A DNA stretch of 64,000 nt from NCBI RefSeq assembly GCF_017877055.1, contig NZ_JAGIPG010000002.1, positions 1 to 64,000 on the forward strand. The letters run 5' to 3'. Position numbers and translations under genes: made by a program. This document shows, one piece after another, positions 16,464 to 25,694 of the stretch (within the stretch, counting starts at the first letter, position 1; each line of letters begins with the position of its first letter). The notes below the pieces were generated by a model. The model searched no databases. It was not told the origin of the DNA and worked only from the letters and a program-made list of their open reading frames with translations. This DNA is from Neorhizobium galegae. Lineage in GTDB: Bacteria; Pseudomonadota; Alphaproteobacteria; Rhizobiales; Rhizobiaceae.

Positions 16464-18163
16464 GCGATCTTTTCCTCGTTGAAGATCTGCCGCTGCTGCA
16501 GGGGCTGGGTGCGCGCAAAACGCGCGGCACCTGATGGGATCGATTCCAGCAGCGAGCGGGTGTAGGGCTGGCGGGGCGTGTCGAAGATCTCTCCGACAGT
16601 ACCGTGCTCGACGATGCGTCCGCGCTGCATGACCGAGACCGTGTGGGCAAGCTGGCGCACCAGCGCCAGATCATGCGAAACGAAGATGTAGGTGAGGCCG
16701 AGCTTGACCTGCAGCGACAGCAACACTTCGACGATGTCGGCCTGAACGCTGACGTCGAGCGCCGAGGTGGGTTCGTCAAGCACGATCACATCGGGCTTCA
16801 GGACAAGCGACCGGGCGATGGCAACGCGCTGGCGCTGGCCGCCGGACAAGGCGGCGGGCTTGCGGGACAAGAGATGCTCGCCCAATCCGACATCTGCGAA
16901 CGCCTTGCGTACCGCGAGTGCCCGTTCCTGATCTGTCCCGATCTTGAAGCGGTCCAGCGGCTCGCGCACGATTTTCTCGACGTTCCAGGTCGGATCCAGC
17001 GATGTGAAGGGGTTCTGATAGACGAGCTGCAGGTGCCGCCAGACAGAGCGCAGCTGTTCGGGTGACTTGCCGTTGACCTGTTCGCCGCCAACAGCGATCT
17101 TTCCGGTATCGGGCTGCTCCAACCCGAGCAGAAGCCGGATCGCCGTTGTCTTCCCGGATCCGGATTCCCCGACCAGCGCATGCGTCGTTCCCGCCTGAAC
17201 GTCGAACGAGACGTCGTTGACAGCGGTCAGAACCTTGCCGTCGACGGTGAAGTTCTTCGTTACGCCGCGGACCTCGATCTTCGGTGTCTTTTCCCGCCTG
17301 GCATCAAGGTGCCGGAAGCCGGGCTCTCGCAACGGCCTGTAACGGTCAGGATTGAGCGCCGGCACATCGCCATGCAGTTTTCTGGCGTAGAACGAGGAAG
17401 GGGCGGAGAATACCGTAGCGGTACTGCCGGCCTCCTGGATGGCGCCGTCTTTGAGAACCACAATGGAATCCGCGCGCTCGGCTGCGATCGCCAGGTCATG
17501 GGTTATCAGGAGAAGGCTGATCTGCAGCTCCTCCCGCAACTTCGACAACAGGTCGAGAATACGCTTCTGGATCGTCACATCGAGTGCGGAGGTCGGCTCG
17601 TCAGCGACCAGCAGCGACGGCCGCGGCAGAACGGCGAGACCGATCAGAACGCGCTGGAGCATGCCGCCGGAAAGTTGATGCGGATAGGAGTCGTAGACAC
17701 GCTGCGGATTGTCGAGCCCGACCTGCGCGAATGTCTCCAGAACGAGTGCCTTGCGAAGCGCCTTGTGCGGTTCGTCCAGAAGTGAGGCAGCTTCCATCGC
17801 CTGCGCGCCGATGGTGCGAACCGGGTTCAGGGAATTGCCGGGATCCTGCGGCACGAAGCCGATCCTGCGTCCCCTGAACGGGCGGAAGCGGCGCCCCGGA
17901 AGCCCCAGAAGCTCCTCGCCATCGAATTCGACGCGGCCAGTGGCGTGTCCCGTTGCGGGAAGCAGCCGCAGGACGGCGCGGGCGATGGTCGATTTGCCCG
18001 ATCCGGATTCGCCGATCAGCGCGAGACTTTTGCCGCGTCCAAGCTCGAAGCCGACATTGGTCACGACCCTGTGGGTGCCGTAGGCCACCGACAATCCTTC
18101 GGCCCGCAGTAAGGGGGACGATGGGCGATTCAAAAACGTGGTCAGTCTGTCTTGCGGAGCCAT
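16460..18163 (-). CDS. Dipeptide-type ABC transporter, double ATPase
   Basis: The 567-residue product fuses the two ATPases that Opp/Dpp systems usually encode separately. Domain 1 (about residues 15-275) has Walker A GESGSGKST, signature LSGGMLQR and Walker B LLVADEPTSALD; domain 2 (about 295-545) has GESGSGKTT, LSGGQRQR and VIVLDEPTSALD. ATG 18163 overlaps the permease gene by 22 bases; an open frame runs farther upstream but lies inside the permease gene and is not coding. Confidence 0.92.
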   Translation of the reverse strand: MAPQDRLTTFLNRPSSPLLRAEGLSVAYGTHRVVTNVGFELGRGKSLALIGESGSGKSTIARAVLRLLPATGHATGRVEFDGEELLGLPGRRFRPFRGRRIGFVPQDPGNSLNPVRTIGAQAMEAASLLDEPHKALRKALVLETFAQVGLDNPQRVYDSYPHQLSGGMLQRVLIGLAVLPRPSLLVADEPTSALDVTIQKRILDLLSKLREELQISLLLITHDLAIAAERADSIVVLKDGAIQEAGSTATVFSAPSSFYARKLHGDVPALNPDRYRPLREPGFRHLDARREKTPKIEVRGVTKNFTVDGKVLTAVNDVSFDVQAGTTHALVGESGSGKTTAIRLLLGLEQPDTGKIAVGGEQVNGKSPEQLRSVWRHLQLVYQNPFTSLDPTWNVEKIVREPLDRFKIGTDQERALAVRKAFADVGLGEHLLSRKPAALSGGQRQRVAIARSLVLKPDVIVLDEPTSALDVSVQADIVEVLLSLQVKLGLTYIFVSHDLALVRQLAHTVSVMQRGRIVEHGTVGEIFDTPRQPYTRSLLESIPSGAARFARTQPLQQRQIFNEEKIA

Positions 18164-18990
18164 CGGCTGATCCTGTTTACAGAGAGAACGGTTGCGATCG
18201 TGACGAGGGCCGGGGCGTAAACCAGCCAGGGCCATTTGAGGTAATCCTTGCCGATCGAAATCAGCAGGCCCCAGTCGGAAGCAGGCGGCGGGTCGCCATA
18301 GCCAAGGAAAGCAAGGCTGGCGATCACCAGGATGGAGTCGCCGAATTGCAGGACGGCAAGCGGCAACACCGATCGGGATGCGTTCGGAAGTACGTGGCGC
18401 CATAGAATATGCCAGCGCGATCCGCCGAGAAGGAAGGACGATTCGACGAACGTTGCCTGCCTCGTCTTGATGACTTCGGAGCGCATCACCCGGGCGAAAA
18501 GAGCGACGGCCGAGACCCCTGTTGCGATTGCCGCATTCGTCGTGTCGAAACCGATTGCGGTGACGACGATGACGGCAAGCAGGAATTTGGGGATCGCGAG
18601 CAAGACATCGACGAGGCGGGCAAAGACCGTGTCCACCCAGCCGCCGAAGAAACCGGCCAGCAGCCCGATAATTCCACCGACGACAACGCCGATCACGACC
18701 GCGATTAGTGCGCTGGCTACCGATGAGGCCGTGCCATAGACGATCCGGGCGTAAAGGTCGCGGCCGAGATGATCGGTGCCGAACCAATGCGCCGCGCTTG
18801 GGCCAAGCAACTTCTGGGCGGGAGTGCCGCTCACGGGATCGTAGCCGGTGAACAGGCCAGGCGCCAAGGACCAGGCGATCGCCAGAGCGACGACCAGGAA
18901 CGAGAGGACTACGACCGGCGGCACGCGCAGGCCCGTCAGGCGGTCGACAAGCGTCGCACGTGGTGTGGAAGAAATAGAGGCGAGCGTCAT
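18142..18990 (-). CDS. Dipeptide-type ABC permease, DppC-like
   Basis: The 282-residue product has an N-terminal membrane helix, the GTDHLGRDLYARIVYG segment typical of DppC/OppC, five to six membrane helices in all, and the EAA-type loop around LLGGSRWHILWRHVLPNA that contacts the ATPase. It overlaps its partner permease by four bases. Confidence 0.92.
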   Translation of the reverse strand: MTLASISSTPRATLVDRLTGLRVPPVVVLSFLVVALAIAWSLAPGLFTGYDPVSGTPAQKLLGPSAAHWFGTDHLGRDLYARIVYGTASSVASALIAVVIGVVVGGIIGLLAGFFGGWVDTVFARLVDVLLAIPKFLLAVIVVTAIGFDTTNAAIATGVSAVALFARVMRSEVIKTRQATFVESSFLLGGSRWHILWRHVLPNASRSVLPLAVLQFGDSILVIASLAFLGYGDPPPASDWGLLISIGKDYLKWPWLVYAPALVTIATVLSVNRISRWLRKTD

Positions 18991-20006
18991 GGGGTCACCG
19001 CTTTGGAGATCGGAAGAGAGCTGTCGTCAGCGGTCGTCGGGCGACGCTGCTGCGTGCCAAGAAGTTTTACGCGGGGATCGAGCAGCGGGTAGGTCAAGTC
19101 GGCGATCAGGTTCACGACGACAAAAACCACCGCGGCGAGCGAGACGACCGCCTGCAGAACCGGCAGGTCTTGGGTGCTGACCGACCGCTGCACCAGGCTG
19201 CCAAGCCCGTTCCGGCCAAACACCGTCTCGGTGATCAGCGACCCGCCGAGCAACTCGCCGATCGTCAGAGCGACGACGGTGATGACGGGCAGCGACGACG
19301 GCTTCAGCAGGTGCTTGACGAAGAGCCGCATCTGGCTAAGCCCCCGGCCGCGCGCGACGGTGGCGTAGTCCTGGCCGGACTCATGGTCGAGATTGGCAAT
19401 CAGCACTTCGGCAATCTGCGCCGAGATCGGGATGCCGAGGGCGATCGCCGCGAAGAGCGTTGCCCAGAAACTGTCGGGCTCGATGACGCGAAAAACGCCC
19501 AGCTGGAAACCGAAGAGGTGGATCAGTACTAGGCCGATCACGAAGTTCGGAACCGACAGGAACAGCGAGGGGAAGCCGCGCAGCAGACCCTGGCCAAACC
19601 GCTGCGGCAGAAACTGTGTGCCGTAGGCGATGATCGCTGCCAGCAAAAGCGCAACCGCAAGGCCCGCCGAGGCGAGCACGAGCGTCGACGGCAGAACCTC
19701 GGCGATCAGCGTCGCCACCGGCCTGTTGGTCCGCATCGACAGGCCGAGATCGCCGGTCAAGAAGCCGGAAAAGGCGTTCCAGAGCTGCACGGGGATCGGC
19801 TTGTCCAAGCCCTGCGCAGCGATGATCTCCTTAATCTCATCCGGCGTGAAGCCGTTTTGAGGGTTGTTCAGGACGTTGGTGATCGGATCGCCGGGCAGGA
19901 TGCTGACGACGACAAAGGTGAAGACATAAGACAGCAGGATCACGACGATCGCCTGCAGCAGCCGTTTTCCGGCATAGTTGAAATAGGCTTTGCTCATGCC
20001 AATCAC
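18987..20006 (-). CDS. Dipeptide-type ABC permease, DppB-like
   Basis: The 339-residue product has the DppB/OppB N terminus (KRLLQAIVVILLSYVFTFVV), the conserved periplasmic loop with LPGDP and DLGLSMRTNRPV, and the inner loop ARGRGLSQMRLFVKHLLKPS. The start may be 20006 or the ATG three codons later. It forms the inner-membrane channel with the gene at 18142 and follows the binding-protein gene by 24 bases. Confidence 0.92.
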   Translation of the reverse strand: MIGMSKAYFNYAGKRLLQAIVVILLSYVFTFVVVSILPGDPITNVLNNPQNGFTPDEIKEIIAAQGLDKPIPVQLWNAFSGFLTGDLGLSMRTNRPVATLIAEVLPSTLVLASAGLAVALLLAAIIAYGTQFLPQRFGQGLLRGFPSLFLSVPNFVIGLVLIHLFGFQLGVFRVIEPDSFWATLFAAIALGIPISAQIAEVLIANLDHESGQDYATVARGRGLSQMRLFVKHLLKPSSLPVITVVALTIGELLGGSLITETVFGRNGLGSLVQRSVSTQDLPVLQAVVSLAAVVFVVVNLIADLTYPLLDPRVKLLGTQQRRPTTADDSSLPISKAVTP

Positions 20007-20030
20007 CTCTGTGTCTGTTGAATGGCCGGG

Positions 20031-21683
20031 CTATTTGCTCTTCGTCGCCGTGTAGTAGCTGGCATAGGCGACGCCGTTGTAGACTTCGCCCTTGAGCTTC
20101 GGCGACTGCACATAGATGCGCTGGACGATCTGCGTTCGCGGAATGAAATAGCCCTGGTCGAGGACGTATTTCTGCAGTTCGTCGAGAAGCGGCTTGCGCG
20201 CTTCGATGGAACCGGCGCCGGCGATCTTGTCGCGCAGATCGTTGAGGGTTTTGTCGCTCTCGTCGAGGGCAAACCAGTTTTCGCCATTGTTGGCGTTGGT
20301 CAGAATGCTGGCGACAGTGCCGGCGTCGATGAAGGAGCGCGTCACCTCATAGGCGGGCACTCCGGCGCCGCCATACTTGACCTTCTGGCCGAAGGTGACG
20401 ACGTCATAGGCGCGGATATCGACCTTCCAGCCGATCTTGCCGAGTTGCTGCGAAATCAGTTCGTCGATCGACTTCGATGTTGCGAGATAGGGGTTCGAGT
20501 TCAGCGTCAGCAACAGCGGTTTGCCATCCTTGACGCGGATACCGCCCGGGCCTTTCTTCCATCCGGCCTCGTCGAGAAGCTTCTCCGCCTTGTCAGGATC
20601 GTAGGCAAGGAGTGCACTCTGGTCGGTTGCTCCCGGAACGTTGCTCTGGATGAACGACGTCGCAAGCTTCCAGTCGGGCGTATAGACGGTGTCGATGATT
20701 TCCTGGCGATTGATGCCGGCCTGAAGAGCCTGGCGGACCTTCACGTCGTCATAGGGAGCAAGCTTGGTGTTGACCGCCCAGCCATTGACGAAGCCGAGAT
20801 AGCGGGGCGTCGCCACCGTGAGGCCTTCCGACTTGAGGGACTCGAGTTCCTGAGGCGATGCGTTGTAGCCGACGTCGGCCTGGCCGGATTGAACTGCCGC
20901 AACGCGGAGCGACGGTTCCGAGACAAGCTTGTAGGTGATCGTATCGAGATGGGCAGGGCCGGTCTGGCCGACCGCTGCCGGCCCCCAGTTGTAGTCCTTG
21001 CGCTTGGCGAGCTTGACGTAGTCGCCTTCCTTCCAGGACTCGACGACATAAGGGCCGCTGCCGGAGGTCTTGCTCAAGTCCGCCTGGGCGCTTGCCGGCG
21101 AGGCGATGGTCTTCGGGGAAATGAGAATCGAGCCGTGGTAGCCGAGCGTCGGGATGAAGCCGAGGGTCGGCTTCTTGAAGAAGACCTTCACGGTCGTCGC
21201 ATTAACGGCTTCGGCATGATCATAGGTCTTGGGGAACAGGCCGATCGGATTGATGCCCTCGCTCTTGCGCCCGGCATACCAGATGTCGAGATTTGCGACG
21301 ACGGCTGCAGCATCGAGCGGGCTGCCATCGGAAAAGGTCACGCCGGTCTTCAGATGCAGGGTGAATTCGGTCGCACTGTCGTTCTGCTCCCAGCGCTCGG
21401 CGATCCACGGGCTGACCTTGCCGTGGGCATCGACATAGAGAAGCTTGTCGGTCACATGGCCCCAGATATGGCCCTGAAAGCTGGAGATCGCGCTGTTGTT
21501 GGGGATCCAGGTGTCTCCGAGGGAGTCGATCAGGAAGACGACGTCTCCGCCATCATGCGCTCCGTCCTCAGCCAATGCCGGGGCTACATTCACTGTCGCG
21601 ACCAGAGCGGCAAATGCCAATGCAGAGGTGGCGGTCAGCAGACGACGCCGGGAAAGAAGGGAGCGGAAAGAGCGGTCGTTCAT
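20031..21683 (-). CDS. ABC substrate-binding protein, peptide/SBP_bac_5 family
   Basis: The 550-residue product has a signal with the twin-arginine-like SRRRLLTA and a predicted cleavage after PALA near residue 38. The mature part is a family 5 solute-binding protein (VSPWIAERWEQNDSATEFTL; TYKLVSEPSLRVAAVQSGQAD). Family members bind peptides, nickel, glutathione or various small solutes; the linked monooxygenases suggest an organosulfur ligand here. It is the first gene of the operon running to 15372 or beyond. Confidence 0.9.
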   Translation of the reverse strand: MNDRSFRSLLSRRRLLTATSALAFAALVATVNVAPALAEDGAHDGGDVVFLIDSLGDTWIPNNSAISSFQGHIWGHVTDKLLYVDAHGKVSPWIAERWEQNDSATEFTLHLKTGVTFSDGSPLDAAAVVANLDIWYAGRKSEGINPIGLFPKTYDHAEAVNATTVKVFFKKPTLGFIPTLGYHGSILISPKTIASPASAQADLSKTSGSGPYVVESWKEGDYVKLAKRKDYNWGPAAVGQTGPAHLDTITYKLVSEPSLRVAAVQSGQADVGYNASPQELESLKSEGLTVATPRYLGFVNGWAVNTKLAPYDDVKVRQALQAGINRQEIIDTVYTPDWKLATSFIQSNVPGATDQSALLAYDPDKAEKLLDEAGWKKGPGGIRVKDGKPLLLTLNSNPYLATSKSIDELISQQLGKIGWKVDIRAYDVVTFGQKVKYGGAGVPAYEVTRSFIDAGTVASILTNANNGENWFALDESDKTLNDLRDKIAGAGSIEARKPLLDELQKYVLDQGYFIPRTQIVQRIYVQSPKLKGEVYNGVAYASYYTATKSK

Positions 21684-21767
21684 GAAGCGGTCCTGTTTGG
21701 TTACCGGGCTGAGTACGAACAGGAGCCTATGGGAGCGGAACGATTTCGAGAAAGACTGGTTGTTCTT

Positions 21768-21788
21768 TTTCTATCGAGTTAGTAGATT
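21768..21788. promoter_or_regulatory. Partial inverted repeat matching 15305-15325
   Basis: TTTCTATCGA at 21768-21777 is identical to the left part of the site at 15305; the right arm keeps TAGA. It lies 85 bases upstream of the binding-protein gene, the start of the transporter operon, in a 186-base interval that is otherwise AT-rich. Confidence 0.4.
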
Positions 21789-21869
21789 ATTTTATCAGTG
21801 CAATCTGAAGCACGAGGATGAGGATTTCCAGTGGCCCTTCGCCCGCTGGGGGGTATTGCCACTGCCAGC

Positions 21870-24215
21870 CTATTCGTCGATGAACGTCATTCCGTCGAGG
21901 ATGCGCACGGGCGGCAATTCGCCGGCAAAGCGCTCGACATCGACCTTTGTCAGTTGCCCGGTCGAGGCCTGGGCAAGCTGAGACGTGCCGACATCACGGG
22001 TGAGGACGTTCGGGTTGCCATGAACGCACATGGCCATCTCGGCATCCGCATCATCAGGCTCGAACCAAGCGCCGGTGGCAAGCTGCATTACACCAAGTTT
22101 TACATCCGCACTGATCACCGCAGCCGCCAGGCAACTGCCGCGGGCGTTGAACAGCCTGACGATATCCAGGTCCGAAATGCCGCGCTGTGCCGCATCCGCC
22201 GGGTTGATGCGTACCGGTTCGCGGCCGTTGATCTTGGTGGAGCGGCTGAAGTCGCCATAGTCCAGCTGGCTGTGGAGACGCGAGTAGGGCTGGTTGCAGA
22301 CAAGATAGAGGGGATAGTGCCCCTCTACCGCCTTTGTCGTCAGGTCCGGTTCAAACCAGCGCGGGTGGCCCCGGCAATCGTCATAGCCAAAGCTCTCGAT
22401 CGTTTCAGAGAAGATTTCGATCTTGCCCGATGGCGTCGGCAGCGGATTGGCCTCCGGATCGGCCCGGAATGCGCGCGCAGGGCCGCCACCGTCCGGCCTT
22501 ACAGGCAGTTGCAGTTCGCCTTTCTCCCAGAACGTTTCGAAATCCGGCGCCGGGTGACCCGCGGCGGTGAGTGCCGCGCGCGTTGTCTCGAATAGAAAAG
22601 CGAGCCACTCGCGGCTCGACCGGTTCTCGGTGAATTCGCCGCGCTTGCCGAGGCGCTCTGCGATATCCGCGAATATCTCGTAGTCGTCGCGTGCTTCGCC
22701 GACCGGTTCGATCAACTTCTTCATCGCGATCATCATCGGATCGCGGTCGGCCGCACCGATATCGTCGCGCTCAAGGGTCGTGGTCGCGGGCAGGACGATA
22801 TCGGCGTGGCGCGCCGAGGACGTCCAGGCCGTCTCGTGCACGATGATCGTCTCCGGCTTCTTGAATGCCTGACGAAGTCTGTTGAGATCCAGATGATGAT
22901 GGAACGGGTTGCCGCCGGCCCAATAGACAAGGCGGATGTCAGGATAGCGCAGAGCCTGGCCATTGTAGTGGAACGGGTCGCCCGGTTTCAGCAGCATGTC
23001 GGCGATCCGTGCGACGGGAATGAAATCCGGCACCGGATTGTGGAATTGCTTGAGCGTCGGCAGGGGAACGGCAAGCTGGCTTTTGCCGATATTGCCGAGC
23101 GCGCCGAGCGAATAGGAAAAGCCGCCGCCGTCCAAGCCTATCTGTCCGAGCATGGCCGCCAGCACGATGCCCATCCAGACTGGCTGTTCGCCGTAGTCGG
23201 CGCGCTGCAAGGAATGGCTGACGGTGATCAGCGTTCGGACGTTCGCCATGCGCCGCGCCAGATCCACGATCGTCTCGGTAGCGATACCGCAGATGCCGGC
23301 TGCCCATTGTGGGCTCTTCGCGACGCCATCATCGCGCCCCAGCAGATAAGCCTCGAAGCGTGGATAGCCTGTCGTATAGCGGTCGAGAAAGTCCCGGTCG
23401 TGCCGTCCCTCGTTGACGAGGACGAAGGCGATTGCGAGCATGAGCGCGACATCGGTTCCCGGGGTCACCGGCAGCCATTCCGCATCGAGGTCGGTCGCAA
23501 TATCATCCTTGAGCGGGCTTATGAGGACGAAGCGCGCACCGCGCGCATGGGCACCGCTCAGCGCCGGGCGCACGACGTGCCGGCTGATGCCGCCGCCATG
23601 GACATCGGTGTTCTTGACCGCCATGCCGCCGAAGGCAACGATCAGCTCGCTGCTGCGCTCGATCGCGTCCCAGGTGACGCTCTTTCGGTCGAAAGTGTCG
23701 TAAGGACCGAGCACATGCGGAATAATGACCATCGCCGCGCCCGAACTGTAGGTATTGACCGATTTGACATATCCGCCGAGGACGTTGAGGAAACGGTGAA
23801 TTTGGCTTTGGGCATGATGGAACCGCCCCGCACTGGACCAGCCGTACGAGCCGCCGAAGATGGCCTGCGGTCCGGCTTCGCCGTGAACGCGGCGAAGCTC
23901 ACTGGCGACAAGATCGAGCGCTTGCGGCCAGGTGACCTCGACATAACCATCGCTCCCGCGCTTCCCGGCATTATCGGGCCTGCCTTCGAGCCAGCCACGC
24001 CTAATGGCCGGGCGCCGGATGCGGGCGGGGCTATGGGCGATTGCGGGCAGATTGCCGAGCAGGGGAGATGGGTGCGGGTCAGCGGGATGCGGACGGATTT
24101 CGAGAGCTTCGTCCCGATGCCGTCCATAGAATGCACCCCAATGAGAGCTGTGGGGTTTGAAACCGTCCATCGCACCGTCTCCCGCGACAAGGGTGGAAAG
24201 ATCGGCAACACTCAC
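21870..24215 (-). CDS. BisC-type molybdopterin sulfoxide reductase
   Basis: The 781-residue product belongs to the DMSO/TMAO/biotin-sulfoxide reductase group of molybdenum enzymes. It has GSYGWSSAGRFHHAQ at about residue 122 and NTYSSGAA at about 155, whose serine (Ser157) matches the Mo-ligand serine of the group. Later come GTDVALMLAIAFVLV, VYWAGGNPFHHHLDLNRLRQ and HADIVLPATTTLERDD. No signal peptide or Fe-S cysteine motif is present at the N terminus, as in cytoplasmic BisC. BisC reduces biotin sulfoxide and free methionine S-sulfoxide. It overlaps the FAD oxidase gene by four bases. Confidence 0.9.
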   Translation of the reverse strand: MSVADLSTLVAGDGAMDGFKPHSSHWGAFYGRHRDEALEIRPHPADPHPSPLLGNLPAIAHSPARIRRPAIRRGWLEGRPDNAGKRGSDGYVEVTWPQALDLVASELRRVHGEAGPQAIFGGSYGWSSAGRFHHAQSQIHRFLNVLGGYVKSVNTYSSGAAMVIIPHVLGPYDTFDRKSVTWDAIERSSELIVAFGGMAVKNTDVHGGGISRHVVRPALSGAHARGARFVLISPLKDDIATDLDAEWLPVTPGTDVALMLAIAFVLVNEGRHDRDFLDRYTTGYPRFEAYLLGRDDGVAKSPQWAAGICGIATETIVDLARRMANVRTLITVSHSLQRADYGEQPVWMGIVLAAMLGQIGLDGGGFSYSLGALGNIGKSQLAVPLPTLKQFHNPVPDFIPVARIADMLLKPGDPFHYNGQALRYPDIRLVYWAGGNPFHHHLDLNRLRQAFKKPETIIVHETAWTSSARHADIVLPATTTLERDDIGAADRDPMMIAMKKLIEPVGEARDDYEIFADIAERLGKRGEFTENRSSREWLAFLFETTRAALTAAGHPAPDFETFWEKGELQLPVRPDGGGPARAFRADPEANPLPTPSGKIEIFSETIESFGYDDCRGHPRWFEPDLTTKAVEGHYPLYLVCNQPYSRLHSQLDYGDFSRSTKINGREPVRINPADAAQRGISDLDIVRLFNARGSCLAAAVISADVKLGVMQLATGAWFEPDDADAEMAMCVHGNPNVLTRDVGTSQLAQASTGQLTKVDVERFAGELPPVRILDGMTFIDE

Positions 24216-25588
24216 ACCGGCAGGATCTTGCCGGGGTTCATGATGCCTTTGGGATCGATGGCGTGCTTCAGCAGAGCCATCAGCTCCACGGCGTCTCCGT
24301 GTTCCTGACGCAGATAGCCGATCTTGCCGGTGCCGACGCCGTGCTCGCCGGTCGACGTGCCGCCGACGGAGATAGCGTGTTCGACCATCTTCTTGTTGAT
24401 GGCCGCGACCTCGGCAAGCTCCGCCTCGTTCTCGGGATCTACGGCGAAGACCACATGATAGTTGCCGTCGCCGACATGGCCGAGAATGGCAGCCGGAACA
24501 CTGCAGTCCTGCAACAGGGCGCGGGTCTTCAAAATGCAGCCGCTGAGTTCCGACACCGGAACGCAGACATCGGATGACCAGCCCTTGGCATTCTGTCTCT
24601 GCGAGACGACCGCGTAGAAGGCGTTATGACGGGCCTTCCAGAGACGATTTCGCTCTTCCGGCGCATTGGCCCATTCGAAATCCTTGCTACCATGATCCTT
24701 CACAATGCCCGCAACGAGCTCGACCTGCTCCTGAACCGAGGCAGGAGACCCGTGGAATTCGAAGGCGAGGGTATCTTCGATCTTGAGCGACAGGCCTGAA
24801 TAGGCGTTGGCGGCAGCAATCAGGCCACGGTCCATCAGTTCCATCCGGGCGACTGGGATGGCAAGCTGCACGATGGCGATCGCGGCGCTCACCGCCTGCT
24901 CCACGCTCTCGAACGAGCAGAGGGCCGCCGAAATGGTTTCCGGAACACCCTGGAGCCGCAAGGTCGCTTCAGTGATGATGCCGAGCGTGCCCTCCGAGCC
25001 GACGAAGAGGCGGGTGAGGTCGTAGCCGGCAGATGATTTACGTGCCCGCCCGCCGGTGCGAATGATCTGGCCGCCTGGTAGCACAACGGTCAGCGACAGC
25101 ACATTCTCGCGCATGGTGCCGTAGCGCACGGCGTTGGTGCCAGATGCCCGCGTCGCCGCCATGCCGCCAATCGAAGCGTTGGCGCCCGGGTCGATCGGGA
25201 AAAACAGGCCCTGGTCGCGCAGATGCGCGTTGAGCTGCTCGCGCGTGACGCCGGCTTGGACGGTGCAGTCGAGATCCTCGGCGCTGACACGAATGATCTG
25301 CGACATCTGGGAAAGATCGATCGATACGCCGCCGCGTACCGCGGTCAGATGTCCCTCGAGCGAGGTTCCCGCGCCGAAGGCGATGACCGGCACGCCTGCC
25401 GCGGCGCAGAGCCGGATGGCTTCGGCCACGTCGTCGGTGCTTTGCGCGAATACGACGGCATCCGGGATCGCCGGCGTGTGATGGGATTCGCCGCGGCCGT
25501 GCTGCTCGCGCAGCGTCAGCGAGACGGAGAAGCGATCACTGAACCTCGCCAGCAATTGGCCCGATAGCTCGGCGGATAGGATACTCAT
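24212..25588 (-). CDS. FAD-linked oxidase, GlcD/D-lactate dehydrogenase type
   Basis: The 458-residue product has an FAD_binding_4 domain (VIAFGAGTSLEGHLTAVRGG near residue 68; IDPGANASIGGMAATRASGT near 133) and the FAD-oxidase C-terminal domain ending in STGEHGVGTGKIGYLRQEHG. Such enzymes oxidise 2-hydroxy acids such as D-lactate or glycolate. It is coupled to the BisC-like gene by an ATGA overlap, an unusual pairing; electrons or the product of one may serve the other, but this is inference. Confidence 0.9.
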   Translation of the reverse strand: MSILSAELSGQLLARFSDRFSVSLTLREQHGRGESHHTPAIPDAVVFAQSTDDVAEAIRLCAAAGVPVIAFGAGTSLEGHLTAVRGGVSIDLSQMSQIIRVSAEDLDCTVQAGVTREQLNAHLRDQGLFFPIDPGANASIGGMAATRASGTNAVRYGTMRENVLSLTVVLPGGQIIRTGGRARKSSAGYDLTRLFVGSEGTLGIITEATLRLQGVPETISAALCSFESVEQAVSAAIAIVQLAIPVARMELMDRGLIAAANAYSGLSLKIEDTLAFEFHGSPASVQEQVELVAGIVKDHGSKDFEWANAPEERNRLWKARHNAFYAVVSQRQNAKGWSSDVCVPVSELSGCILKTRALLQDCSVPAAILGHVGDGNYHVVFAVDPENEAELAEVAAINKKMVEHAISVGGTSTGEHGVGTGKIGYLRQEHGDAVELMALLKHAIDPKGIMNPGKILPV

Positions 25589-25694
25589 CTTTCACGTCCT
25601 TTTCGGCGCTGACCGTGCCAGTCGAAATCGCGCCATGCCGTCACGACCGGGCACGGATGCAGATTGATCGGTACCGAGCTTCACAGGTGCGCCG

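Noticed and set aside
18164..18787. N-terminal extension of the double ATPase
   Set aside because: It is antisense-free but out-of-phase sequence of the permease gene, rich in Arg and without any family similarity.
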